A stretch of 64,000 nt of DNA. Source: Phaeocystidibacter sp965659415 (lineage in GTDB: Bacteria > Bacteroidota > Bacteroidia > Flavobacteriales > Schleiferiaceae). Shown here in pieces: positions 51,209 through 60,105 of this stretch (within the stretch, counting starts at the first letter, position 1; every line of letters begins with the position of its first letter). The notes under the pieces are model-generated. The model had not been told where the DNA came from, did not search any database, and was given only the letters and a program-made list of their open reading frames with translations. The stretch lies in contig CBFHVA010000004.1 in assembly GCA_965659415.1 (NCBI GenBank), positions 1 through 64,000 on the forward strand, in the 5' to 3' direction. Both the position numbers and the translations under genes were made by a program.

Positions 51209-54082
51209 TTAATCCAACGTTCTCTTCACTTCAACTTCTTCGTAAGCTTCAACAATGTCGCCTACCTTGATGTCGTTAAAGTTGTTGATGTTCAAACCAC
51301 ATTCGTAGCCTTTCTGAACTTCTTTGACGTCGTCTTTGAATCGCTTAAGGGATCCGAGTTCTCCATTGTAGATAACTACACCGTCGCGCACCAAACGAAT
51401 CTTTGAGTTTCGCTTGATTACGCCGTCTAGAACCATACATCCGGCAATGGTGCCCACCTTCGAAATCTTGAAGGTTTCGCGAACTTCTACGTTACCCGTG
51501 ATTTCCTCTTTCACCTCAGCAGAAAGCATTCCTTCCATTGCGGCTTTGATTTCATCGATAGCGTCGTAGATGATAGAGTACAGACGGATGTCTATATCTT
51601 CCTTCTCAGCAATCTTGCGAGCCGTTGGGCTAGGGCGAACCTGGAAGCCTACGATGACCGCGTCAGAGGCAGAGGCAAGAAGCACGTCGCTTTCCGTAAT
51701 CTGACCTACAGCCTTGTGTATAATGTTCACCTGAATTTCTTCAGTACTCAAACGTTGTAGGGAATCAGAAAGGGCCTCGATGGAACCGTCTACGTCACCT
51801 TTCAATACAATATTCAACTCCTTGAAGTCACCAACGGCCAAACGACGACCAATTTCTTCAAGGGTAAGGTTCTTCTGTGAACGTGCACTTTGCTCACGAG
51901 CAAGCTGCTGACGTTTCTGAGCGATTTGCTTCGCTTCACGCTCATCTTCCATAACCACAAATGAGTCGCCTGCTTGCGGCGCACCATCCAAACCTAGCAT
52001 CTCTGCCGGCATTGAAGGACTTGCTTCTTGTACGCGATGTCCGCGTTCATCAAGAAGGGCACGCACCTTACCGCTGTATTGGCCAGCAAGAACATAATCA
52101 CCCACTTTAAGCGTACCGTTCTGAACGAGAACTGTAGTCACATAACCACGTCCTTTATCGAGCATGGCCTCAACTACAGTACCTTGAGAATCGCGATTTG
52201 GATTCGCTTTTAGGTCGAGGATTTCAGCTTCCAGAAGTACTTTTTCAAGTAGTTCAGGAACACCGGTTCCCTTCTTTGCAGACACATCCTGACTTTGAAT
52301 CTTACCACCCCAATCTTCAACGAGGAGGTTCATAGAGGCCAGTTGCTCTTTAATTTTTTCAGGGTTAGCCGCTTCACGGTCCACCTTGTTAATGGCGAAT
52401 ACGATAGGAACACCAGCGGCTTGCGCGTGACTGATGGCTTCTTTCGTTTGAGGCATCACAGCGTCGTCCGCAGCTACTACGATGATGGCTACGTCGGTTA
52501 CCTGTGCGCCACGAGCACGCATGGCCGTAAAGGCTTCGTGACCCGGTGTATCGAGGAATGTGATGTCTTGACCACTTTCCAACTTCACGTTGTAAGCACC
52601 AATGTGCTGGGTGATACCACCCGCTTCGCCCGCAATCACATTCGCGCTTCGGATGTAATCGAGTAGGGATGTTTTACCGTGGTCAACGTGACCCATAACG
52701 GTTACGATTGGAGAACGCGCCTTGAGATCTTCTGGCTTATCCTCTTCCATGGTAACCGCTTCTGTTACTTCTGTATCGACGAACTCAACTTGGTAGCCGA
52801 ATTCCTCTGCTACAATCTGGAGCGTTTCGCCATCTAGACGTTGGTTCATTGTAACCATCAATCCGAGCGACATACATGTAGAGATAATCTCATTGATGTT
52901 TACGGTCATCATATTGGAAAGCTCAGTAGCGGTAACGTATTCGGTTACCTTCAATACTTTGCTTTGTTCTTCTCTTTCGAGTTCGGCCATAGCCTCTTGC
53001 TCGCGACGTTCAGCACGACGTTCACGGCGGGCTTTAGCACCTTTAGATTTCTTGTTTCCGGTAAGCTTCTCAAGGGTTTCCTTGATTTGCTGTTGGATTT
53101 GCTCGTCGGTAAGCTCAACTTTTGGCTGTCTTTTCTTAGCAGCCGCTCCACCTCGCTTGTTGTTCGGACGATTGTTGCCTTGACCTTGACCACCTTGGCC
53201 TGGCCCGCCTGCACCGGTGCGGATGCGCTTGCGCTTCCCTTTGTTGCCGCCAACAGGTTCTGTTGACGAAGCAACCTTCTTCTTCTTCGGTTTGTCGAAT
53301 TTGCTGAGGTCAACCTTTTCACCAGTAAACTTCGGGCCGTCGAGCTTCAAATACTCAGTGGTATGCTTCTCGTCTTTTGGCTTTTCCGCCTCTGGTGCAG
53401 CTGGAGCTTCCTCTTTTGCCTTAGGCGCTTCTTTCTTGGTTTCTGGCTCTTTCTTTTCCTCCGCCACAGGAGCTTTGTCAGCAGGCTTTTCGGCCTTCAC
53501 TTCCTGTTTCGGCTCTACTTTTGGAGCTTCCTCAGTCTTTGGAGTTTCTTTAGCTGCAGGTTTCTCCTCTGCCGGCTTTTCCTCCTTAGTAGGCTTCTTT
53601 TTAGCTTGTTCGAGGTCGAGTTTACCTACAGGTTTCAAACCACCGAGCTTGGCTTTGGCGCGAATTACGCCGTCGTCTGATTTTGGCTCTTCAACTTCTT
53701 CTGCAGGTGCTTCTTCAGCTACTGCTTCTTCTTTTTTGGGCTCTTCCGCTACAGGAGCTTCTTCTTTCGTTTCACCCGTTTCTTCAGAAACAACTTCTGG
53801 ACTCTCTTCAGTTTCTTCCTCATCTTTCTGGCGCATAGCCTCTTTTTCTGCGCGGAGAATCTCCTTCTCTTCACGCTTGGCTTGCGTCACCTGCTCAGAA
53901 GCCTCTTTCTTTGACTTATCAGCCTGGAATTCATCCACTAGAATGCCGTATTGTTCTTGGTTGAGCTTGGCGTTGGGATTTCTATCCACCTCGTGGCCGT
54001 GCTCTGCCAAGTACTCTACAGCTCGGTCTAGCGAGATGTTTAGCTCGGTCAAGGCTTTACGTATGCGAATGGGTGCACTCAT
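51209..54082 (-). CDS. infB: Translation initiation factor IF-2
   Basis: IF-2 is the GTPase that places fMet-tRNA on the 30S subunit and promotes 50S joining. The N-terminal IF2_N helix (IRIRKALTELNISLDRAVEYL in part) is followed by a low-complexity Lys/Glu/Ala/Pro region at about residues 70-300 and a basic stretch, then a second IF2_N domain. The G domain begins at about 460 with VMGHVDHGKTSLLDYIRS, G3 is DTPGHEAFTAM and G4 NKVD. Domains II, III and IV (C2) follow to the end. The 957 residues are normal for Bacteroidota, where the low-complexity linker is long. It is the third gene of rimP-nusA-infB, 55 bases after nusA. Confidence 0.96.
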   Translation of the reverse strand: MSAPIRIRKALTELNISLDRAVEYLAEHGHEVDRNPNAKLNQEQYGILVDEFQADKSKKEASEQVTQAKREEKEILRAEKEAMRQKDEEETEESPEVVSEETGETKEEAPVAEEPKKEEAVAEEAPAEEVEEPKSDDGVIRAKAKLGGLKPVGKLDLEQAKKKPTKEEKPAEEKPAAKETPKTEEAPKVEPKQEVKAEKPADKAPVAEEKKEPETKKEAPKAKEEAPAAPEAEKPKDEKHTTEYLKLDGPKFTGEKVDLSKFDKPKKKKVASSTEPVGGNKGKRKRIRTGAGGPGQGGQGQGNNRPNNKRGGAAAKKRQPKVELTDEQIQQQIKETLEKLTGNKKSKGAKARRERRAERREQEAMAELEREEQSKVLKVTEYVTATELSNMMTVNINEIISTCMSLGLMVTMNQRLDGETLQIVAEEFGYQVEFVDTEVTEAVTMEEDKPEDLKARSPIVTVMGHVDHGKTSLLDYIRSANVIAGEAGGITQHIGAYNVKLESGQDITFLDTPGHEAFTAMRARGAQVTDVAIIVVAADDAVMPQTKEAISHAQAAGVPIVFAINKVDREAANPEKIKEQLASMNLLVEDWGGKIQSQDVSAKKGTGVPELLEKVLLEAEILDLKANPNRDSQGTVVEAMLDKGRGYVTTVLVQNGTLKVGDYVLAGQYSGKVRALLDERGHRVQEASPSMPAEMLGLDGAPQAGDSFVVMEDEREAKQIAQKRQQLAREQSARSQKNLTLEEIGRRLAVGDFKELNIVLKGDVDGSIEALSDSLQRLSTEEIQVNIIHKAVGQITESDVLLASASDAVIVGFQVRPSPTARKIAEKEDIDIRLYSIIYDAIDEIKAAMEGMLSAEVKEEITGNVEVRETFKISKVGTIAGCMVLDGVIKRNSKIRLVRDGVVIYNGELGSLKRFKDDVKEVQKGYECGLNINNFNDIKVGDIVEAYEEVEVKRTLD

Positions 54083-54137
54083 ATAATATACTTCTCTTCT
54101 CTAATTCTGGTTAGGCTATCTGTTTTACGAGGTGAAT

Positions 54138-55376
54138 TTAGTCTTCAAATTCCTTACTCAACACTTCGCGAACCTCGTTAATCGTTTCCTCCTCTAGGTC
54201 GGTACGGTTTACAAGATCTTCTACAGATAGTCTGAGAACGCTCTTAGCTGTATCGCAGCCAATAGCCTTCAATTCGTCAATAACCCAATCTTCGATTTCA
54301 TCTCCGAATTCGGTCAATTCTACATCTTCCTCTTCCTCGTCATCTCGGTATACGTCAATTTCGTAACCGGTTAGACGTCCAGCAAGACGAATATTATGTC
54401 CTCCTCTACCAATAGCGAGTGAAACTTGGTCAGGCTTCAAGTAAACATCTACCTGATTCTTTTCTTCATCAATAGTAAGGCTCGTGATTTTGGCTGGGGA
54501 TAGCGCACGTTGAATGAACAACTGCGTGTTTGCAGTGTAGTTGATCACGTCGATATTCTCGTTGCGCAACTCGCGAACGATACCGTGAATACGTGAACCT
54601 TTCATACCTACACAGGCACCAACTGGATCGATACGATCGTCGTATGATTCAACAGCTACCTTGGCTTTTTCACCTGGAACGCGTTGTACAGCTTTAACAA
54701 CGATTAGGCCGTCGAATACTTCTGGAATCTCCTGTTCGAAGAGTTTTTCCAAGAAGCGTCCGTCGGTTCTCGATAGAATAACTACCGGCTTAGTTCCTTT
54801 GAAATCTACGCGGCTAACTATGGCACGAACGGTATCTCCTTTGCGGAAGAAATCCTTTTCCGGGATCATTTCACTCTTGGGAAGAATGAGTTCATTCGAC
54901 TCGTCGTCGTAGATGATAATTTCACGGTGGCGTACGTGGTGAACTTCACCCGCAATGATCTCGCCTTCCATATCTTTGTAACGCTTGAAGAGTTCACCAT
55001 TGTCGTGCTCTTGGATGCGCGATACTAGGTTTTGACGGAAGGCCAAAACGAAACGACGTCCAAGGTCGATCAACTTAACTTCTTCAGACACTTCTTCGCC
55101 CACTTCAAAATCAGGCTCAATTTTGAGTGCCTGCTTAAGGGCGATTTCCATATTGTCATCCTCAACCTCACCATCGGCTACGATGATTCGGTTTCTCCAG
55201 ATTTCCAAGTCACCTTTATCTGGATTCACAATGATATCGAAGTTCTCATCCGTCCCAAACTTCTTCTTCAATTGGTTGCGGAATGACTCTTCGATAAAAG
55301 CCATAAGGGTTACTCGATCGATGTTCTTCTCATCTTTGAACTCCGAGAAGGATTCGATGATCGCGTGATTTTCCAT
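54138..55376 (-). CDS. nusA: Transcription termination/antitermination factor NusA
   Basis: NusA binds RNA polymerase and nascent RNA and modulates pausing, termination and antitermination. The N-terminal domain starts ENHAIIESFSEFKDEKNIDR. The S1 domain follows (GEIIAGEVHHVRHREIIIYD), then the two KH domains with RVPGEKAKVAVESYD, PVGACVGMKGSRIHGIVREL and SLAIGRGGHNIRLAGRLTGY. An acidic helical C-terminus ends the protein. From the ATG at 55376 it has 412 residues; it lacks the second acidic repeat of E. coli NusA, as usual outside Proteobacteria. The frame is open upstream into rimP, but that part is spurious. It lies 13 bases after rimP. Confidence 0.95.
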   Translation of the reverse strand: MENHAIIESFSEFKDEKNIDRVTLMAFIEESFRNQLKKKFGTDENFDIIVNPDKGDLEIWRNRIIVADGEVEDDNMEIALKQALKIEPDFEVGEEVSEEVKLIDLGRRFVLAFRQNLVSRIQEHDNGELFKRYKDMEGEIIAGEVHHVRHREIIIYDDESNELILPKSEMIPEKDFFRKGDTVRAIVSRVDFKGTKPVVILSRTDGRFLEKLFEQEIPEVFDGLIVVKAVQRVPGEKAKVAVESYDDRIDPVGACVGMKGSRIHGIVRELRNENIDVINYTANTQLFIQRALSPAKITSLTIDEEKNQVDVYLKPDQVSLAIGRGGHNIRLAGRLTGYEIDVYRDDEEEEDVELTEFGDEIEDWVIDELKAIGCDTAKSVLRLSVEDLVNRTDLEEETINEVREVLSKEFED

Positions 55377-55389
55377 TGCTATAGCTCGA

Positions 55390-55851
55390 TTAAAACTTAA
55401 AATCCAATTTCGTTTCGGCGATTTGATCATATGTGAGATCAATGCGCTCCGTAACGGTTCTCTTACCTTTTCCTTTTTCTTTCGGTACGCGTTTCTGCGT
55501 TTCAAGTGCAATTCCGGCATCTGAAACCTCCGTCATTGTACCCGCGTGCTCTTGTCCATCATTGAGTCGAACTTTTACATCGCGACCCTTATTCTTCAAA
55601 TATTGACGATGAACTTTGAACGGATTCGACATGCCCGGTGAGCTCACTTCCAATTCGAAGTCTTGCACTTCACGGTCGAGTTCTCCTTCAATCTGACGAC
55701 TGATCATCTTCAAATCACCAAGACCAATACCCGTGTCCTTATCGGCATACACCAGTATTTTTCCTCCAGTACTAACCTGAAGCTCTACTAAGAATGCGTC
55801 TTTCTCTGCAAGCGCATTTTCAACTAATGGGCGAATCTGTTCTTCCGTCAT
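55390..55851 (-). CDS. rimP: Ribosome maturation factor RimP
   Basis: RimP is required for late assembly of the 30S subunit. The 153-residue protein contains the N-terminal alpha-beta domain with GKILVYADKDTGIGLGDLKM and REVQDFELEVSSPGMSNPFK (the SSPG signature), and a C-terminal SH3-like domain (GRDVKVRLNDGQEHAGTM). It is the first gene of the conserved rimP-nusA-infB order. The leader contains a -7 box and a perfect hairpin with a following T-rich stretch, suggesting control at the level of transcription. Confidence 0.94.
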   Translation of the reverse strand: MTEEQIRPLVENALAEKDAFLVELQVSTGGKILVYADKDTGIGLGDLKMISRQIEGELDREVQDFELEVSSPGMSNPFKVHRQYLKNKGRDVKVRLNDGQEHAGTMTEVSDAGIALETQKRVPKEKGKGKRTVTERIDLTYDQIAETKLDFKF

Positions 55852-55859
55852 AGGGCAAT

Positions 55860-55884
55860 AAAAGAGGGGACCCTAGTCCCCTCC
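55860..55884 (-). promoter_or_regulatory. Terminator-like hairpin in the rimP-nusA-infB leader
   Basis: On the minus strand GAGGGGAC, loop TAGG, GTCCCCTC and then TTTTATT form an 8-bp perfect GC-rich hairpin with a short T tract (stem at 55864-55883). It lies between the -7 box (55904-55911) and the rimP ATG (55851), so it would be inside the leader RNA. It may instead end the upstream sirtuin transcript, or do both. Confidence 0.6.
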
Positions 55885-55903
55885 ACTGTCATCCAATTCG
55901 CGG

Positions 55904-55911
55904 CAAATATA
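55904..55911 (-). promoter_or_regulatory. Putative -7 promoter element of rimP-nusA-infB
   Basis: TATATTTG followed by CC on the minus strand is an exact TAnnTTTG match and is the same box as before tRNA-Gln. It lies 52 bases before the rimP ATG. No TTG is seen at the -33 spacing. Confidence 0.5.
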
Positions 55912-55924
55912 CAAAATATCTGCA

Positions 55925-56626
55925 TCAGACGTAGCCTTTATCTATCCATTTATCAATGAGTTCTGGTAAAGCGGAGGCGGCTGTCGCCTTGATGTGATGG
56001 GTTCGTGAACTTTGAAATTCGTCGAGTTCTCCGGGGTCAACCAACGTAACGGTAGTTTCAGGTGAAATGGCGTGGATTAATCCAGCGGCTGGATACACCT
56101 GAAGAGAGGAGCCTACCACCAAGAGATGATCGGCCTTTTGACAAATATGTTCGGCTTCTACTATCGCGGGAACTGGCTCGCCAAACCATACTACATGTGG
56201 CCTGAGTTGACTTCCGTCCGGAGCTAGTTGTCCCATTTGAATGGGATCATAACCCCAGTCGAAGATTTGTGTTGGATTGATTGAACTGCGGACTTTGGTA
56301 AGCTCCCCGTGCAAATGGAGTACATTTTTGGAATCGGCTTTTTCGTGTAAATCATCTACATTTTGAGTAACGATGCTCACTTTAAAGTGATCTTCCAGTC
56401 GTGCCAGTGCTGCATGAGCCGCGTTGGGTTCTACCTCCTTGAGCTGAGCCCTTCGCATATTGTAAAAGCGCTGCACCATTTCAGGATCGCGGGCAAAGGC
56501 TTCGGGAGTAGCAACATCGTATACGCTATGGCTTTCCCATAATCCGCCATTATCCCTAAAAGTTTTGAGTCCGCTTTCAGCAGAAATTCCCGAGCCGCTA
56601 AGTACAACGATGTGTGGTTCATTCAT
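55925..56626 (-). CDS. cobB: NAD-dependent protein deacylase (class III sirtuin)
   Basis: This 233-residue sirtuin uses NAD+ to remove acyl groups from lysine. The NAD-binding motif is VLSGSGISAESGLKTFRD. TQNVDDLHEKA follows, then the catalytic His106 in LHLHGEL and VVGSSLQVYPAAGL near the C-terminus. Tyr55 and Arg58 in RFYNMRRAQL form the YxxR pair that in SIRT5 and E. coli CobB reads succinyl or malonyl groups, so desuccinylase activity is expected. No cysteines occur between HGEL and VVWFGE, so the usual four-Cys zinc module is missing. It lies 15 bases downstream of a small hypothetical gene on the same strand. Confidence 0.92.
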   Translation of the reverse strand: MNEPHIVVLSGSGISAESGLKTFRDNGGLWESHSVYDVATPEAFARDPEMVQRFYNMRRAQLKEVEPNAAHAALARLEDHFKVSIVTQNVDDLHEKADSKNVLHLHGELTKVRSSINPTQIFDWGYDPIQMGQLAPDGSQLRPHVVWFGEPVPAIVEAEHICQKADHLLVVGSSLQVYPAAGLIHAISPETTVTLVDPGELDEFQSSRTHHIKATAASALPELIDKWIDKGYV

Positions 56627-56641
56627 AACCGTAAGATACGG

Positions 56642-57067
56642 CTACAGATGTATTTCTCTAAGGTGGTTGAGGATGCGAGGAACTTCCTCTTCGAGAATGT
56701 GAATTTCCGAATCGGTGATCATGTCAGGGTCCACCCAATGGTCGAGTTTCATCACAGCTGCCTTCAAGTACAACTCCATGCAAACCAGAATCATCTTCAC
56801 CTGATTAGGGCTATTATTGGTAAAGCGAGTAGTCATTACGTATTCACAGACGGTGAGCGCATCGAATAGAGAGTCGAGTGTGGATTTGTGAGGATTGAAA
56901 TGATGAGCTTTGTCGTATTCTTCATTGGCTGAGAAGAGCACCTGGCACAACTCACTTTCGGATAGGTCTGAGGCATTCAGCATCTGATCGACAGCCTGAA
57001 ACATGGGTTTTACTGATTGACCTTGGTTGATCCAGGCGTCGGCGAAGGTTGAACCATGTAATTTCAT
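56642..57067 (-). CDS. Hypothetical cytoplasmic protein upstream of the sirtuin
   Basis: This 141-residue protein is predicted to be mostly alpha-helical, acidic at both ends, without signal peptide or membrane helix. Segments such as SELCQVLFSANEEYDKAHHF and LTVCEYVMTTRFTN suggest a helical bundle. I do not recognise the family. The stop lies 15 bases before the sirtuin start, so the two are probably co-transcribed, and the protein could be a partner or substrate. No catalytic motif is visible. Confidence 0.65.
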   Translation of the reverse strand: MKLHGSTFADAWINQGQSVKPMFQAVDQMLNASDLSESELCQVLFSANEEYDKAHHFNPHKSTLDSLFDALTVCEYVMTTRFTNNSPNQVKMILVCMELYLKAAVMKLDHWVDPDMITDSEIHILEEEVPRILNHLREIHL

Positions 57068-57198
57068 GACTATTCGTTTGTATCCGTATATCAGTGAGCT
57101 AGCGGCAGCAGGAGGTTTACTTTTATCTCCGGATTGTCACATTAGTTTAAGCGACAATCCACGTTGTTCTCCGCATAGGTCGCCCGCCTTTTTGCATT

Positions 57199-59397
57199 AT
57201 GACACGTTTTAACTTCAGCTACGTTGCTAGTTTTTTGCTCATTTCTGGTATGACGTTGGCACAGTCCCAGCTCTGTGATTTTGATCAAATAGGCTGGAAC
57301 TATTCACTCAGCACGGGGAGTGGGGCCACAGCATTGATTCAGTCGGGCACTCCATTTTGGCCCATCAACGGAGTGTATGGAAGTGATGCTTCACAAGCTC
57401 TTGCTATCTCAGGAGGAGAGGTCAATCTCTTTATGGATCCAATGAATACGCAAGGCACTGCAGGGTCTTATTTTACCTTCAACGTGGGCGCCGTTGCGGA
57501 ATCAGGGTCGGGAAAGGGAATGGATAAGGGGAGCGATTATATCGAAGTGTATTGGCGTACCTCCACTCAGCAAAGTTGGTCTCCGTGCTTGCGCCTTAGA
57601 GGAAATCGAAATGCACATTGGGACCTTCAAAAGGTGGGTATGCTGACACAAGTGGACGCGTCTGATTACAAAGATATCCTTCCTTTCGAAGGTGGATTAT
57701 TGACCGCAGGTGCTCTAAATGCATTCGTTATTGATGGATTCCCAGAGGCGGACTCCCTATTTATTCGCTTGCGCCTATACACCGATCGGAGCAATGAAGT
57801 CTGGGCCCTAGATGATTTGGAGTTCATCCAGCCGCAAGAATGGACAAATCAAGCGGGTGACCGTCTCGCATCAAATCCTCTAAACTGGTCGGGGCTTTCC
57901 GTTCCGTCTATCAATGATGCGGTTTATCTTTCGGATAGCTCATCTTGGTCAGCTTGGATCGACACACTCCGGGTAGCACGTCTTATTACAGATATTTCAG
58001 ACACGTTTGACCTCCGAGATTTTGCATTGCGCACAGGACAATGGCATCATATGAATGGATATGTGCACGTTGATTCACTGCTCACGCTGAATAGCGATTT
58101 AGGGGCCGGTACAATCAGCGGAGAGCGCTTAAATGTCATCGGTAACTTGACTATTGCATATCGGCCAGAAACGCTACAAGGATGGCGTCATTTGTCATCA
58201 CCATTGATTACGCGATGGGGTGATTTCACAGAAGATATTCACCAAGTGATGTATGGCACGGGCGGGTCGATTTATGCTTGGGACGCTCAAAATGCCGCTT
58301 GGTATACAGTGAATGATGGCAGCTACACGACTCGGAATACACCAATTGCGATATATGGAGGAGCGGGCTGGCTCGATTCGGCCAAACTCGTTTCGATAGT
58401 TGGCAAGTATTCCCATATTGGAGATACGGCTTGGATGGAATATGGTATCCCTACCGCAAATTCGCCCTTTGGAAATGTTGCTGGGAACGAAGGTTGGAAC
58501 TTCGTGGGGAATCCTTATCCATTTCCCATCAGTTTGGATTCGCTGTTTGCGTCCGCAGATTGGCCGAGTAACGCCGCGCCCACCGCTTACATTTGGTCGA
58601 CGGAAGATCAGACCTACCGATCATACAACTCTTCTACGGGAGCCTTCGGAGGTGCTACTCCTATCATTCACTCTTGGCAAGGTTTCTGGGTGCAGCTCAC
58701 TTCAAGCGGACCATCACAAACGCCGTTGGTTATTTCACCTTCTATGGGCGGTGAGGTTAGTGGAGATGCCTTGCAGAAAAGATCAATCAGTTCATCCGTA
58801 TTTACCGTTCGCAATGGTTCAGATTCTGCCAGGGTCAAACTAGTAGAAGTGCATAATGCTCGGGAGCGCTGGGATGCTGAGTACGACCATAAATGGCGAG
58901 GGAACAGAGATACGGAAGTCTATCTACTTGCGGAAGATTCCCTGAACGATGTACGTGTTTCGGTCAAATCCTTAGATCCAATCCACCCTGGAGGAATTCC
59001 ATTGTTTGTTCGTTCAATTTACGGTGGTAAGGTGGAAATTGCATTAAAAGGCGATGATGTGTGGTGGCTGGAGGATCCTACGAGTCAGTCATGGCGCGAC
59101 CTTAGCAAGGGACCGTGGATAGGAAGTTTTGGAAAAGGGGAAATGAGAAAGTACCGGCTATGGAGAAAGCATCCACTTAGTTTAGATGAGGAAGAGGTTA
59201 TTCGCACTCCGACCTATGAAAATGGATTGGTGGATAACTCAACTTCTGAGACGTGGGAGCTCTTTGATATGGCGGGCCGTCGCAGGATGGGAATTGCTCC
59301 TCATTCTAGAGCTGTTCAATTTTTAAGTGCCGGAATATACGTTTGGCGGAGTTCTCAGCATGTGGTCAAAGTCGTTATCCAATCCATAGCGCGATGA
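57199..59397 (+). CDS. Hypothetical secreted protein with T9SS-like C-terminus
   Basis: This 732-residue protein has a signal peptide (YVASFLLISGMTLAQSQ). The first ~190 residues resemble a jelly-roll domain ending in the LDDLEFIQPQEW strand. A filamentous beta-helix-like or adhesin segment follows. Motifs such as GWRHLSSPLITRWGDFTEDI and EGWNFVGNPYPFPISLDSLF are common in Bacteroidota surface proteins with T9SS tails. The last ~50 residues (WELFDMAGRRRMGIAPHSRA and then AGIYVWRS) look like a shortened Por sorting domain. It is predicted to be extracellular; the activity is unknown. Its 3' end overlaps the converging CCC1/VIT1-like gene by 23 bases. Confidence 0.78.
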   Translation: MTRFNFSYVASFLLISGMTLAQSQLCDFDQIGWNYSLSTGSGATALIQSGTPFWPINGVYGSDASQALAISGGEVNLFMDPMNTQGTAGSYFTFNVGAVAESGSGKGMDKGSDYIEVYWRTSTQQSWSPCLRLRGNRNAHWDLQKVGMLTQVDASDYKDILPFEGGLLTAGALNAFVIDGFPEADSLFIRLRLYTDRSNEVWALDDLEFIQPQEWTNQAGDRLASNPLNWSGLSVPSINDAVYLSDSSSWSAWIDTLRVARLITDISDTFDLRDFALRTGQWHHMNGYVHVDSLLTLNSDLGAGTISGERLNVIGNLTIAYRPETLQGWRHLSSPLITRWGDFTEDIHQVMYGTGGSIYAWDAQNAAWYTVNDGSYTTRNTPIAIYGGAGWLDSAKLVSIVGKYSHIGDTAWMEYGIPTANSPFGNVAGNEGWNFVGNPYPFPISLDSLFASADWPSNAAPTAYIWSTEDQTYRSYNSSTGAFGGATPIIHSWQGFWVQLTSSGPSQTPLVISPSMGGEVSGDALQKRSISSSVFTVRNGSDSARVKLVEVHNARERWDAEYDHKWRGNRDTEVYLLAEDSLNDVRVSVKSLDPIHPGGIPLFVRSIYGGKVEIALKGDDVWWLEDPTSQSWRDLSKGPWIGSFGKGEMRKYRLWRKHPLSLDEEEVIRTPTYENGLVDNSTSETWELFDMAGRRRMGIAPHSRAVQFLSAGIYVWRSSQHVVKVVIQSIAR

Positions 59398-60070
59398 GGT
59401 AGGCTGCTGTAGAGGCAATGACGCCAACCAGTGTTGTTTTAAGTGCTCCCTTGTGAGGCTGCTGTCCGGTAAGTTTGCTCTTGCCATATCCGAATAGATA
59501 TAGAGCTAGAACGGTAAAAATGGAAGAATAAACGAGGCCATCCGCGGGATTGTCTGTGATGAAGTAACCGGCAAGTGGAACAAATCCTCCTACGATATAA
59601 GCACCGGCAATATTGCCCGCACTCTTTTTGGCTTGGTTCAAGTGGGGTTCCTCGAGTTCGAGTTCGAATCGCATCATGAAATCCACCCATTTATCCTTGT
59701 CTTGAGCCATTTCCTCGGCCACATCTGCACTTAACTCTTTCGAAATTCCATACTCCTCGAGAATTTCACGGATTTCGGCTTTTTCCTTGTCTGGAAGATG
59801 GTCTACTTCCCAATACTCTCTTTTCCGTTCTGAATGATAGTGCTCGTATTCCGTAGTTCCAGCTAGATATCCGCCCAAGCCCATGGCGATAGAACCTGCC
59901 ACAATCTCTGCTACTCCTGCGGTGATGATGATAGTATTGGAATCAATGGCTCCACTTAATCCTGCAGTGAGTGCAAATGGTACAGTAAGGCCATCGGCCA
60001 TGCCTATTACGACATCACGGACGGTTTGTGAACCTTGAAAGTGTTGTTCTTTGTGGGAGTGATCGGACAT
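59375..60070 (-). CDS. VIT1/CCC1-family transporter
   Basis: This 231-residue protein is related to vacuolar iron/manganese transporters. The first helix pair contains RDVVIGMADGLTVPFALTAG and the next AGVAEIVAGSIAMGLGGYLA, both diagnostic. A cytosolic metal-binding domain of charged helices (ERKREYWEVDHLPDKEKAEI, EMAQDKDKWVDFMMRFELEL) with many Glu residues follows, then three helices to the C-terminus. It should export or sequester Fe2+ or Mn2+ by proton antiport; the specific metal is not readable. An N-terminal histidine (MSDHSHKEQH) might add metal affinity. It converges with the preceding secreted-protein gene. Confidence 0.9.
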   Translation of the reverse strand: MSDHSHKEQHFQGSQTVRDVVIGMADGLTVPFALTAGLSGAIDSNTIIITAGVAEIVAGSIAMGLGGYLAGTTEYEHYHSERKREYWEVDHLPDKEKAEIREILEEYGISKELSADVAEEMAQDKDKWVDFMMRFELELEEPHLNQAKKSAGNIAGAYIVGGFVPLAGYFITDNPADGLVYSSIFTVLALYLFGYGKSKLTGQQPHKGALKTTLVGVIASTAAYLIALWIG

Positions 60071-60105
60071 GAAGTGAATATCGGTATATTCTTGGAAAGA
60101 TATAC

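Noticed and set aside
53217..54086. Long Ser/Phe-rich open frame on the plus strand opposite infB
   Set aside because: It is the reverse complement of the Lys/Glu/Ala/Pro low-complexity linker of IF-2; biased codons there leave the opposite frame open. It has no start context or domain.
55377..55520. N-terminal extension of NusA overlapping rimP
   Set aside because: It lies within the coding part of rimP in another frame; NusA proteins begin at the ENHAIIESF segment.
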